Assembly: GCF_003265705.1 (NCBI RefSeq)
Contig: NW_020313044.1
Location: 5,457,465 to 5,521,464, forward strand
Origin: Callorhinus ursinus
Taxonomy: Eukaryota > Chordata > Mammalia > Carnivora > Otariidae
Direction: 5' to 3'
DNA: 64,000 bases
The position numbers were made by a program, and so were the translations under genes. The notes under the pieces are model-generated. The model saw nothing but the letters and a program-made list of their open reading frames with translations, was not told the DNA's origin and did not search any database. Below, in pieces: positions 46,401 through 58,021 of this stretch (position 1 is the stretch's first letter; each line of letters begins with the position of its first letter).

Positions 46401-47132
46401 CCTAGGGCTAAACAGAAAAATCACTTCTTCAGTCACTTGGTCTAAATGGTTCCCTTTTGTAAATGGTATAGCGGTGATCCAATCCTTGCACTCAAATGAA
46501 CAAAGCACTGAGGTGGCTTAGTTTTGGTTCTTTGGCTGTTTTTAGGTAATCCCCTTCTAGTTCAACTGCACATTTACTTGGGTTGAATGAAGGTAATTCT
46601 CCTTTTTCTTCATAAAGAATGTTCACATGACAAATAAATGGATTTCCTAATTTCTCAGTCTTGGTGAACATTGTCCAAAATTAAAAATGCTCTCACACCT
46701 CTGTATTTTTATTCTGTATTTGAAAATAGATTATAAAGCATTTTTTCTTTTCTACAGCATGAAATTTCTATCACATCAGTTTTGGCTTTTTAAATTTAAA
46801 AATTGGTTAAATGTAGCATATTTAAAAGTATATATTTGGCATCTTTCAAAACTCTTCAGATGCTGCGTTTGGCAAGAGAAGAGGAAGGTTTCTTTCCCCT
46901 CTGTTGACTGAACTGAACTAACACAAGGGCTGAAGTGTGCAGCACACCCGTGAAATCCTAGACAGCTGCACCAAATCCCACTCCTTCGCTAAGAGCAGAG
47001 TTGAGTGACAGGGGACTTTAATTAGAATGGGTTTTAGAAGGACCGAGAAAATGAAAAAGTGCATATGGCTGGGTTGGCTTAACTTGTGTTCTGACATGCC
47101 TCTAATTAAATCATCACTGTTTCTCTTCTCAG

Positions 47133-47207
47133 GGATCAATGAGCAAGGGCTCTACCGAATCGTGGGGGTCAATTCCAGAGTGCAGAAGCTACTCAGTGTC
47201 CTGATGG
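47133..47207 (+). CDS. ARHGAP26: ARHGAP26 coding exon with RhoGAP arginine finger (75 nt)
   Basis: After completing the split Gly, the exon reads INEQGLYRIVGVNSRVQKLL and then SVLM, ending one base into an Asp codon. The GLYRIVG motif is the signature of RhoGAP domains. Its Arg (codon CGA at 47156-47158, R412 in human numbering by counting from memory) is the arginine finger that inserts into the Rho GTPase active site and speeds GTP hydrolysis. The acceptor is 'ttctcttctcag' and the donor 'gtgagt'. Both ends are phase 1 and the length is 25 codons, so skipping would remove the catalytic loop while keeping the frame. The rest of the RhoGAP domain and the SH3 domain must lie beyond 64000; I could not find the next exon here. 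Confidence 0.96.
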
Positions 47208-48314
47208 GTGAGTGCAGCAGTGGCTGTGCCAGGCAGGTCCCAGTGGGCTCAAGGGGGCACCTCTGAAAAGTTACTGGTTCCATGAATATGAACAGCCTCT
47301 TGGGAAGGAATTGGGTGTCCAAGAGGGAACACCCAGAAATCAGCTGCCCCACTCACCAGTTGTTATGGCTGTAGGCATTACTGGAAGAGATACTTAGTGG
47401 GACTGGACAAAACAAACAAAAAAAAATGGCAGGGCCAAAGCACCACACCCTGTGTTTGTAGACTCAGCCACTGCCAGTCCAAGTGGCACGCAGTCACTCA
47501 TGTGACCACCACACCCTACTCTGTCGTTTATAGCTTATGACTCCACTGTCCTCTTTGGAGACAGGCATTTAGTGGGGCACACCCAATGCCCAAGGAAGGG
47601 CATCCTTCTAGCCTGCAAAGCACCTCAGATCTTATGTTCCCTGTTACCAAAAAGGTGTCACGTGACTGCCAGATAACATGTATATAAGCAGATAATTCTT
47701 GTGATCCTCTTTGCATCTAGATTTCTACCTAGACTCTGGCATTTGAGGAGCAGAACCTCCCTTACAGCTAGCTGACATAAATATAAAACCACTATCTCCA
47801 AATGTGTAGTGTTTGAATCAAAACCCCATGCGTCAATGAGCCAATTTGCTTAGGCAGCAGATTTCCTATATTTTTAGATGTGAATGCAGCCAGCTTCAGT
47901 GAGTCACATGGATTTAAATGGCAAACAGATCAGATTTCACGTATCAGTGGCTGTTACTCATCCCCATGGAAGCCCAGCCGGGCACTTGTAGAGATGGACT
48001 ATCACTTAGGGTCCCTGCTCATTGTCTGGGCAGGGATACTTCTCTTGTTAATATTTGTCTTTTTTTTTTTTTTTTTGCCATCCAGTTTCTGAACATAGTT
48101 TTCGTATGTAAAGAAATCTCCTCTCTCATATTGTCCAGAATGACTCTTACCTGTCCCTTTTTCTAGAGAGCTCGTTGCTTCTTGTTGGCAAAACCCTATT
48201 CTGTTGCCAGTTACAGTAAGATATTTTGTTTGAAAGTATGATTATTTGTGAGGTCCTCTTGCACTGAGAATCTGGTTCTTGGTTCAGATTTGCAGTGTGG
48301 CTAGTTTTTGTTTT

Positions 48315-48662
48315 GTTTCTGTTTTTATGTTCAGTTAGCCACTGTATAGTACATCATTAGTTTTTGATGTAGTGTTCAGTGATTCATTAATTACGTATAA
48401 CACCCAGTGCTCATCACAACACGTGCCCTCCTTAATACCCATCACCCTGTTACCCCCTCCCCCACCCCCCTCCCCTCTGAAACCCTCGGTTTGTTTCCCG
48501 GGGTCCATAGTCTCTCATGGTTTGTCTCCCTCTCTGATTTCTCTCCCTTCAGATCTCCCTCCCTTCCCCTATGGTCCTCTGTGCTATTGCTTATGTTCCA
48601 CATGTGAGTGAAACCATATGATAATTGTCTTTCTCTGCTTGATTTACTTCACTTAGCATAAT
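48315..48662 (-). mobile_element. Carnivore L1 3' end, minus strand
   Basis: 'ttgatgtagtgttcagtgat', 'taacacccagtgctcatcac', 'taatacccatcaccctgtta' and then the end of ORF2 in reverse ('ccatatgataattgtctttc', 'gatttacttcacttagcata'). It is somewhat diverged from the younger copies. It adjoins an older L1 piece at 48663. Confidence 0.85.
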
Positions 48663-49290
48663 CTACTTTTATTTTGAGATAATTTTACATTTATATGCAG
48701 TTCTAAGAAATAAAACAGAGTTATATGTACCTTTACACACTGTCCTCCAATAGTAACATCTTGCTACACTGTAGTAAGATGTCACCACCAGGATATTAAT
48801 ACAGTCAAGATTCAGGACAGTGTCATCACTACAAGGATGCCTTGCGATGCCCTCTTATGGCTCCATCCATCTGCTTAACCTCTCACCTACTTCCCTTACC
48901 CCTGCCGACTCTTGATCTCTTGCGCATTTCTTTAATTTTGTCATTTCAAGATTATCTCAGGGGAATCATATGTAATCTTTTTAGATTCGCTTTTTTTTTC
49001 ATTCAGCATAATTCCCTTGAGATATTTTCTAGTTGTTGTATCAATACTTTGTTCTTTTTTATTGCTGAGTAGTATTGCATTGTATTGATATACACAGTTT
49101 GTTTAACCATTCACCTGTTGGGGGACATCTGGGTTTTTTCCAATATGGGTAAATTAGGAATAAAGCTGCTGTAAATAGTTCTGTACAGGTTTTAAATGTG
49201 AACATAAATTTGTTTCTCTGGGATAACTGCCCATAAGTTTGATTACTGGGTTGTACAGTGACATGGTGAATTTTTGAGAAATTGTAATGT
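48663..49290 (-). mobile_element. Old L1 (L1M-type) fragment, minus strand
   Basis: 'attttgagataattttacat', 'cattcagcataattcccttg', 'attgctgagtagtattgcat', 'tttaaccattcacctgttgg' and 'aataaagctgctgtaaatag' give the reversed ORF2 end of an old L1. Confidence 0.75.
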
Positions 49291-49599
49291 AAAGAAGAAT
49301 TAAGATTCTAACAGGTATCAACCCTCAGTCTTTCATTTCTGATCCGAGTTGCAAACGTGTGGAGTGTGTGCTTCTTATAGCAGATTGTCAGGTGCTAGAG
49401 CTGAAACTTCAGAAAGATTCAGTCCTTGTCTGCAGAGTCTGATAGGGGGAAATATACATGCATGAGCATCGTGATGTAAAATATGATACTGGCACCTATT
49501 ACAAGCCATATCTGGAACATTGAGTATTGAAGGAAAGAATAGGAGAATAATTAAGATTAAGGAAATGAGCAGTAAGTAGCATGAAGGGCAGAAGCTAGG

Positions 49600-49800
49600 G
49601 TCAGTGGTGGCTATAGTAGAGGGTACTAACTTAATATTATTTTAATATTTGAAAGTGCTTGAGGCTGGATCAGGAGAGTTAAAACTGAAATGCTAAGGTG
49701 GTCCCTTTTGTCAAAGAACTTGAATATTGTGCTAAGAAGTTTGTGAGAGTTTTATTTCCTACAGGAAAAAAAAAGACTCTATTAAAGGTTTTTAAGTAGT
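49600..49800 (+). repeat. Ancient interspersed repeat (unassigned), partial; hosts a Can-SINE
   Basis: 'tgcttgaggctggatcagga', 'tgtcaaagaacttgaatatt' and 'aggtttttaagtagt' are loosely like the family at 33030. The sequence resumes after the SINE at 49961. Weak assignment. Confidence 0.35.
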
Positions 49801-49960
49801 GGGGCACCTGGGTGGCGCAGTTGGTTAAGTTTCTGACTCTTGATTCGGCTCAGACCATGATCTCAGGGCTGTGAGATTGAGCCCTGTGTCATGCCCAGCA
49901 TGAAACCTACTTAAGATTCTCTCTGTCCCTCTCCCTCTGCCCCTTGCCACCCCCAAAAAA
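49801..49960 (+). mobile_element. Can-SINE
   Basis: 'cacctgggtggcgcagttgg', 'cagaccatgatctcagggct' and a CT-rich part, with a short A tail and no AAATA repeats. Apparent duplication around taagtagtg on both sides. Confidence 0.88.
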
Positions 49961-50290
49961 GTATCTAAGTAGTGATGCTGTATGTGTGAGGGCTCTTTTG
50001 CACACACAGTGTCAAGAAGACAATTCAGAACACTTTAAAGGAAAAATAAAAGGCATTAATTTGCTCACACAACTGCTCAGTCCAAGATGGCAGAAGCATA
50101 GCAGGATGTGGTGGCTCCAATGACCTCTTTACCTTTGCTGGAGTCTTTCCCACTCCTTTCTTCTGGCTTCTCATTATCTGTGATCTCTGCTTGTCTTTAT
50201 ATCAGCTGTTTTCTTTGTGGGAATGTCCCACGTTGTTCAGCCTCAGCGGTTTGTCAATCTTACATCACTGAGTAGAGAGTATCTTTCTTT

Positions 50291-50482
50291 TTTCTTTTTT
50301 TTTTTTTAAGATTTTATTTGACAGAGAGCAGGAGAGCATAAGCAGTGGGAGCGGCAGAGGGGGAGAGAGAAGCAGGTCCCCCATCAACCTGGGAGCTTAA
50401 TGCGGGGCTCAATCCCAGGACCCTGGGATCATGACCTGAGTCAAAGGCAGTCGCTTAACCAACTGAGCCACCCAGTCGACCT
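50291..50482 (-). mobile_element. Can-SINE, minus strand
   Basis: Reverse-orientation SINE ('taagattttatttgacagag', 'ggatcatgacctgagtcaaa', 'gagccacccagtcgacc') with a perfect 16-bp duplication, gagagtatctttcttt (50275-50290 and 50483-50498). Confidence 0.94.
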
Positions 50483-51368
50483 GAGAGTATCTTTCTTTAC
50501 AGTTCATGGAGGACTTTGATTGGTCAGCATGGGGCCATTCACATGAGTCATTTCTCAGTCTCAGGGCAGTCACATGACCTACAGCAGATGGATCTGGATG
50601 GCCTTGATCCCTTGCTTATCTCTGGTGATATTGGGAGGTGTGGCAAAGTGGAATAGGAAGGGGGTTAGTCCATAGAAGCCTGTGGACTGAGCAGAATTAT
50701 TAAAAGAATGTTGGAGAGTGCTTTCCTGAAATAATGGCTGCTGGGTAGATTTAAAAAAAAAAGAAAGTATGTCCAACACAGGTTTAACAAGATCAGACTG
50801 TAGTCTTAGGAGGGTAGTACTGGCAGCAATGGGGAGCCTGTATTTGATATGGAGAGACACAGAGAAAGAAGATAGTTGTAATAATTAAGCAGCATATAGC
50901 CAAACGAGGGCTGGACCAAGTAGATGCTCTGATATTAGGGAAAAAAGGCTCAAAATGAACAACAGGACTTTGTAACCTACTGGATATGGGACAAAGAGAT
51001 TTCAAAGATGACAGATTATTATGTAAGGTGATACTAGTGAAAAGAAATAGGACATTTTGGATGGGTTTGCCAGAAAAAAGAACCAGTTTAGCTCAGTTGT
51101 GCTAAGCAAAGAGTGGTGTGAAAGGATCTTGTTTTTATCACTTCTCTTAGTGGCTCTCAAACAAAATATTTGTCCTGTTCTCTTCCTCAGTTTTCCTAGG
51201 GGCAGACAAAATAATCATGAATATCTGAGAAATGTCATGAAAAACTAATAACCAGCAGCTGAAAGTCACAAGGCCAGCTGCCTCTACCAGGAGAATGTTA
51301 CAGATAGACTAGAATCCAAACTGAGGCTCAATCAGAGCTGAAAGATGACCACAGTGCAAGATCTTATC

Positions 51369-51380
51369 AGAAATGGAGAA
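51369..51380. repeat. Target-site duplication, left of the full-length L1
   Basis: agaaatggagaa, repeated exactly at 58475-58486, brackets the 7.1-kb L1. It proves that the whole interval is one insertion event. Confidence 0.93.
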
Positions 51381-53205
51381 TGGGGAGAGGGCGGAGCAAG
51401 ATGGCGGAGAAGCAGGAGACCTGGATTTCCTCTGGTCCCAGGAATTCAGCTAGATAGGGATCAAACCATTCTGAACACCTACGAACTCAACAGGAGATCG
51501 AAGAAAAGAATAGTAACAACTCTCTGAACAGAGAAGCGACCACTTTCTGGAGGGTAGGACGTGGGGAGAAGTGAATCCGAGGCAGTATTCGGGAGGATAG
51601 ACGGCAGGGGAGGGGGCCTCCGTCCACCACTTCTGGCAACTGATAGAGCTGCAGAGCACAAAATGAGAACTTTTAGAAGTTGGCTCCGCTGAGGGACGTT
51701 GCTCCAGTGGCTAAGCGGGGGGTGGAACCCTCTCTGGGACAGTGTGGTCTCAGGACCCTCGGGGTCACAGAAAGACGGGGTGCCTGAGTATGGCAGAGTT
51801 CCCAGGTATTGGAGCGGGGAAGCTGGCTGCAGAGACCTAGCCGAGGCGCAGGCTCTCAGCTCAGGGTTGCCATAAACCATAATCCACGGCACAGTCAGGC
51901 CACTGCTCCTCCAGCAGGGACCCAACAAGCGGCAGATCCAGGGAGACTCCCCTTTCTCCCCCAGGAGGAGTGGTGCGGGAGCGCACCGCAGGGATCTGCT
52001 GGTTTGGAGACTCCACACAGGGTTGTGCGCCAGAGATAGAAACACTGGGTCACAGGCCAGGTGAACACAGAGTGCAGCCGGAGACTGGGGAGATGGGAGT
52101 GACTGCTTTTCTCTGGGGGTGCACTGAGGAGTGGGGCCCCCGAGTTCTCGACTCCTCTGGGGCGGAGATTGGGAGGCCACCATTTTCACTCTCATCCTCC
52201 AAAGCCCATCGGAAAGCTTTCAGGGAACAAAAGTTCCCGAGAGCAAACCTGAGCAGATGACTTAGCCTGGACCCGGCAAGGGCGGGGCAATTCCACCTCC
52301 AGCAAAGACATTTGGGAGCCACGGCAACAGGCCCCTCCCCCAGAAGATCAGCAAGAACCGCCAGCCAAGACCAAGTTTACCGATCAATGAGAACGGCAGA
52401 ACTCCAGCGCTAGGGGAATACTGCACATAGAATTCATGGCTTTTTTACCATGATTCTTTAGTCTTTCAAAGTTAATTTTTTTTAACTGTCTTTTTTTTTT
52501 TAATTTTCCTTTTTTCCCTTTTCAACCAACATCTTATCAATCCCTTTTTTAAAAAACATTTTTATTTTTCATTTTTAGAGTCATATTCTATCCCTTCATA
52601 GTAGTTACCCTTATTTTTGGCATATATATATAAGTTGTTCTCTCTTTAAAATTTTGAGATACAGTTTCTTCTAACAGATCAAAATATACCCTAAATCTCT
52701 AGCGTATTGCTTTGTTCTAGTCTCCTGCCTGATCACATTCGCTACCTTTTTTTTTCTTTTTTTTTTAAATCCTCTTCTTTCTTTTTTCAAACAACTTCTT
52801 ATCAATTCCTTTTATAAAATCTTTTATAATTTTCATCTTTACAGTCATATTCTATCCCTTCATCGTATTAACCCTTATTTTTGTACATATATAAGTTTTT
52901 CTTTCTTTAAAATTTTGGAAGGCACTTTCTTCTAACAGACCAAAATACGCCCAAAATCTAGTTTGTGGCACTGATCTATGCACTAGTCTGATCATATTTG
53001 ATCATATTCTGTTTTTTTGTTTAGTTTTCTTCTGTTTTTCTTTGTTTTTATCTTTTTTTCTTTATTTTTCCTTCTTTTTTCTTTCTTTCCCTTTCTTTTC
53101 CCCCAGTTTCAGGTCTTTTATGATTTGTTTAGAGTATATTTTCTGGGGACGTTGGTGCCCTGTTAGCATTTTGTTCTCTCATTCATCTATTCTCCTCTGG
53201 ACAAA
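51381..53205 (+). promoter_or_regulatory. L1 5' UTR / internal promoter
   Basis: The element opens with a YY1-type site, caagatggcgg at 51397-51407, which in L1s sets transcription start at the 5' end (known from human L1). The first kilobase is GC-rich with CpGs. From about 52440 it turns into a T-rich, pyrimidine-rich tract reaching ORF1. Whether it still drives transcription cannot be told from sequence. Confidence 0.7.
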
Positions 53206-53553
53206 ATGACAAGACAGAAAAAATCACCTCAACAAAAAGAACAAGAGGCAGTACCAACTGCCAGGGACCTACTCAATACGGACATTAGTACGATGTTGGA
53301 CCTAGACTTCAGAATCATGATTTTAAAGATACTAGCTGGGCTTGAAAACAGTGTGGAAGTTATTAGAGAAACCCTTTCTGGAGAAATAAAAGAACTAAAA
53401 TCTAACCAAGTCGAAATCAAAAAGGCTATTAATGAGGTTCAATCAAAAATAGGCGCTCTAACTGCTAGGATAAATGAGGCAGAAGAGAGAATCAGCGATA
53501 TAGAAGACCAAATGATGGAGAATAAAGAAGCTGAGAAAAAGAGAGAGAAATAA
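53206..53553 (+). pseudogene. L1 ORF1, N-terminal part, stopped early
   Basis: This open part (115 codons, MTRQKKSPQQKEQE… to AEKKREK) is the N-terminal and coiled-coil region of ORF1p, the RNA-binding chaperone of L1. Heptad-like leucine and isoleucine spacing is visible across residues 40-110. A TAA stops it at 53551. The same frame then continues (DHEDRIREISDTVRRNNIR) to a second stop near 53777. The C-terminal domain follows to 54091 with frameshifts, so no complete ORF1p can be made. Confidence 0.9.
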
Positions 53554-54091
53554 CTACTGGATCATGAGGACAGAATTCGAGAGATTAGTGATACTGTAAG
53601 ACGGAACAACATTAGAATAATTGGGATCCCAGAAGAAGAAGAAAGAGAGAGAGGGGCCGAAGGTATATTGGAGCAAATAATAGCAGAGAACTTCCCTAAT
53701 TTGGGAAAGGAAACAGCCATCAAAATCCAGAAGGCACAGAGAACACCTCTCAAAATCAATAAAAATATTGACATCTAATAGTAAAACTTACGAGTCTCAG
53801 AGACAAAGAGAAATCCTGAAAGCAGCTCAGGAGAAGAGATATGTAACCTACAATGGTAGAAACATTAGATTGGCAACAGACCTATCCACAGAGACCTGGC
53901 AGGCCAGAAAGGACTGACATGATATATTCAGAGCACTAAATGAGAAAAATATGCAGCCAAGAATGCTGTGTCCAGCTAGGCTGTCATTGAAAATAGAAGG
54001 AGAGATAAAAAGCTTCCAGGACAAACAAAAACTAAAGGAATTTGCAAACACGAAACCAGCTCTACAAGAAATACTGAAAGGGGTCCTCTAA
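53554..54091 (+). pseudogene. L1 ORF1, C-terminal remnant
   Basis: Recognisable RRM and C-terminal-domain sequence in broken frames, ending 'ctacaagaaatactgaaagg' before the ORF1 stop at 54089-54091. The ORF1 span of 886 nt is not a multiple of three, so at least one net frameshift is fixed in it. Confidence 0.8.
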
Positions 54092-54174
54092 GCAAAGAGA
54101 GAGCCTGAAAGCAACATAGACCAGAAAGGAACACAGACAATATATACAGTAACAGTCACCTTACAGGCAATACA

Positions 54175-55244
54175 ATGGTACTAAATTCATATCTATCAAT
54201 AGTTACCCTGAATATAAATGGGCCAAATGCCCCAATCAAAAGACATAGGCTATCAGATTGGATAAAAAAACAAGACCCATCGATATGCTGTCTGCAAGAG
54301 ACTCATTTTAGACCCAAAGACACCCCCAGATTGAAAGTGAGGGCGTGGAAAACCATTTACCATGCTAATGGACACCAAAAGAAAGCTGGGGTAGCAATCC
54401 TTATATCAGACAAATTAGATTTTAAACCAAAGACTATAAAAAAATGAGGAAGGACACTCTATCCTACTTAAAGGGTCTATCCAACAAGAAGATCTAACAA
54501 TTGTAAATACCTATGCCCCTAACATGGGAGCAGCCAATTATATAAGGCAATTAAATAACAAAAGCAAAGAAACACATTGACAACAATACAATAATAGTGG
54601 GGGACTTTAACACCCCCCTGACTGAGATGGACAGATCATCTAAGCAAAAGATCAACAAGGAAATAAAGACTTTAAATGACATACTGGACCAAATGGACTA
54701 CACAGATATATTCAGAACATTCTGTCCCAAAACAACAGAATACGCACTCTTCTCTAGTGCCCATGGAACATTCTCCAGAATAGATCACATCCTACGTTAC
54801 AAATCAGGTCTCAATCGGTACCAAAAGATTGGGATTATTTCCTGCATATTTTCAGACCAGAGTGCTTTGAAACTAGAACGCAATCACAAGAGGAAAGTCA
54901 GAAAGAACTCAAATACATGGAGGCTAAAGAACATCCTACTAAAGAATGAATGGGTCAACCAGGAAATTAAAGAAAAATTAAAAAAATTCATGGAAACCAA
55001 TGAAAATGAAAACACAACTGTTCAAAATCTTTGGGATACAGCAAAGGCAGTCCTGAGAGGAAAGTATATAGCAATACAAGCCTTTCTCAAGAAACAAGAA
55101 AGGTCTCAAGTACACAACCTAACCCTACACCTAAAGGAGCTGGAGAAAGAACAGCAAATAAAGCCTAAACCCAGCAGGAGAAGAGAAATAATCAAGATCA
55201 GAGCAGAAATCAATGGAATAGAAACCAAAAGAACAGTAGAATAG
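54175..55244 (+). pseudogene. L1 ORF2 endonuclease part, broken
   Basis: ORF2 begins MVLNSYLSIVTLNINGPN, the start of the APE-type endonuclease that nicks target DNA. The conserved QETH motif is at about residue 42. A TGA at 54445-54447 and a frameshift split the domain, which resumes at 54597 (MGDFNTPLTEMDR). Near its end the conserved SDH motif reads SDQ (CAG at 54858-54860), so the catalytic His is replaced by Gln. A stop at 55242 ends this frame. The domain would be inactive on both counts. Confidence 0.9.
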
Positions 55245-57030
55245 ATCAACAAAACTAGGAGCTGGTTCTTTGAAAGAATTAACAAGATTGATAAACCCCT
55301 GCCCAGACTTATCAAAAAGAAAAGAGAAATGACCCAAATCAACAAAATCATGAATGAAAGAGGAGAGATCACAACCAACACCAAAGAAATACAAACAATT
55401 ATAAGAACATATTATGAGCAGCTATATGCCAGCAAAATAGATAATCCGGAAGCAGTGGGTGCATTCCTAGAGATGTATCAACTACCAAAACTGAACCAGG
55501 AAGAAATAGAAAACCTGAAGAGACCTACAAACACTAAGGAATTGAAGCAGTCGTCAAAAGTCTCCCAACAAACAAAAGCCTAGGGCCAGATGGCTTCCCA
55601 GGGGAGTTCTACCAGACATTTAAAGAAGAATTAATACCTGTTCTTCTGAAACTGTTCCAAAAAATAGAAATGGAAGGAAAACTTCCAAACTCGTTTTATG
55701 AGGCCACCATTACCTTGATCCCAAAACCAAACAAAGACCCCATCAAAAAGGAGAATTACAGACCAATATCCTTGATGAACATGGATGCAAAAATTCTCAC
55801 CAAAATACTAGCCAATAGGATCCAACAGTACATTAAAAGGATTATTCACCACGACCAAGTGGGATTTATCCCCGGGCTGCAAGGTTGGTTCAACATCCGC
55901 AAATCAATCAATGTGATACAATACATTAATAAAAGAAAGAACAAGAACCATATGATCCTCTCAATAGATGCAGAAAAAGCATTTGACAAAGTACAGCATC
56001 CTTTCTTGATCAAAACTCTTCAGAGTATAGGCATAGAGGGTTCATACCTCAATATCATAAAAGCCATCTATGAAAAACCCACAGCGAATATCATTCTCAA
56101 TGGGGAAAAACGGAGAGCTTTCCCCCTAAGGTCAGGAACACAGCAGGGATGTCCACTATCACCACTGCTATTCAACATAGTATTAGAAGTCCTAGCCACA
56201 GTAATCAGACAACAAAAAGAAATCAAAGGCATCTAAATTGGCTAAGAAGAAGTCAAACTCTCACTGTTTGCAGATGTTATGATACTTTATGTGGAAAACC
56301 CAAAAGATTCCACCCCAAAACTGCTAGAACTCATACAGGAATTCAGTAAGTGGCAGGATATAAAATCAATGCACAGAAATCAGTGGCATTCCTATACACC
56401 AACAACAAGATGGAAGAAAGAGAAATTAAGGAGTTGATCCCATCTACAATTGCACCCAAAACCATAAGATACCTAGGAATGAATCTAACCAAAGAGGCAA
56501 AGGATCTGTACTCAGAAAATTATAAAATAGTCATGAAAGAAATTGAGCAAGACACAAAGAAATGGAAAAACGTTCCATTCTCATGGACTGGAAGAACAAA
56601 CATTGTGAAGATGTCAATGCTACCTAGAGCAATCTACACGTTCAGTGCAATCCCTATCAAAATACTATCCATTTTTTTCAAAGAAATGGAACAAATAATC
56701 CTAAAATGTGTATGGAACCAGAAAAGACCTTGAATAGCCAGAGGAATGTTGAAAAAGAAAAGCAAAGCTGGCGGCATCACAATTCCGGACTTCAAGCACT
56801 ATTACAAAGCTGTCATCATCAAGACAGTATGGTACTGGCACAAAAACAGACACATGGATCAATGGAACAGAATCGAGAGCCCAGAAATGGACCCTCAACT
56901 CTGGTGAACTAATCTCGACAAAGCAGGAAAGAATATCCAATGGCAAAAAGACAGTCTTTTCAACAAATGGTTTTGGAAAAATTGGACAGCCACATGCAGA
57001 AGAATGAAACTGGACCATTTCCTTACACCA
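55245..57030 (+). pseudogene. L1 ORF2 reverse transcriptase part, broken
   Basis: Reverse transcriptase motifs are clear: [42 protein letters not shown] and [20 protein letters not shown] within 55670-56236. After a stop, the catalytic FADD motif appears in the next segment as FADV (56267-56278), so the second metal-binding Asp is now Val. Several stops and frameshifts follow (for example at about 55583, 56236 and 56733). No working polymerase can be made. Confidence 0.9.
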
Positions 57031-58021
57031 CACACAAAAATAGACTCCAAATGGATGAAAGACCTAAATGTGAGACAGGAGTCCATCAACATCCTAAAGG
57101 AGAACACCGGCAGTAACCTCTTCACCTCAGCCACAGCAACTTCTTCCTAGAAACATCACCAAAGGCGAGGGAAGCAAGGGCAAAAATGAACTATTGGGAC
57201 CTCATCAAGATAAAAAGCTTTTGCACAGCAAAAGAAAGTCCACAAAACCAAAAGACAACCGACGGAATGGGAGAAAATATTTGCAAATGACATATCAGAT
57301 AAAGGGCTAGTATCCAAAATCTATAAAGAACTTATCAAACTCAACACCCAAAGAACAAATAATCCAATCAAGAAATGGGCAGAAGACATGAACAGACATT
57401 TTTCCAAAGAAGACATCCAAATGGCCAAAAGACACATGAAAAAGTGCTCAACATTGCTCGGCATCAGGGAAATCCAAATCAAAACCTCAATGAGATATCA
57501 CCTCATACCAGTCAGAATGGCTAAAATTAACAAGTAAGGAAACGACAGATGTTGGCGGGGATGTGGAGAAAGGGGTACCCTCCTACCCTGTTGGTGGGAA
57601 TGCAAGCTGGTGCAGCCACTCTGGAAAACAGTATGGTGGGAATGCAAGCTGGTGCAGCCACTCTGGAAAACAGTATGGAGGTTCTTCAAAAATGAAAATA
57701 GAGATACCATATGATCCAGCAATTGCACTATTGGGTATTTACCCCAAAGATATAAATGTAGGGATCTGAAGGGGTATGTGCACCCCGATGTTTATAGCAG
57801 CAATGTCCACAATAGCCAAACTGTGGAAAGAGCCAAGATATCCATCAACAGATGCATGGATAAAGAAGATGTGGTATATATATACAATGCAATATTATGC
57901 AGCCATCAGAAAGAATGAAATCTTGCCATTTGCAATGACGTGGATGGAACTGGAGGGTATTATGCTGAGTGAAATAAGTCAATCAGAGAAAGACTTGTAT
58001 CATATGGCCTCACTGATATGA
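57031..58021 (+). pseudogene. L1 ORF2 C-terminal part with a 42-bp tandem duplication
   Basis: The C-terminal part ends at the usual ORF2 stop (58019-58021, …DLYHMASLI). A perfect 42-bp tandem duplication (57593-57634 and 57635-57676, starting ggtgggaatgcaagctggtg) adds 14 codons in frame within the Cys-rich region. Other frameshifts separate the segments. The total ORF2 span of 3847 nt is close to that of human ORF2 (1275 codons). Confidence 0.88.

Larger units (their letters stand above)
42779..47132 (+). other. ARHGAP26: ARHGAP26 intron, 4.35 kb
   Basis: Complete phase-1 intron with a gtaaag donor and a ttctcttctcag acceptor. It carries a MER2-like Tigger element, an old L1 piece and one copy of an unassigned ancient repeat. 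The unique stretches at 43492-44470, 44850-45790 and 46400-47132 show no gene. Confidence 0.9.

Noticed and set aside
47208..47266. Extension of the arginine-finger exon into downstream sequence
   Set aside because: A consensus gtgagt donor ends the exon, and the expected next residues (Asp-Pro-Lys) are not encoded after it.
51809..52322. Several 75-96 codon ORFs in the L1 5' UTR (plus strand)
   Set aside because: GC-rich sequence gives long chance frames in all phases; only the 238-codon antisense frame was long enough to mention.
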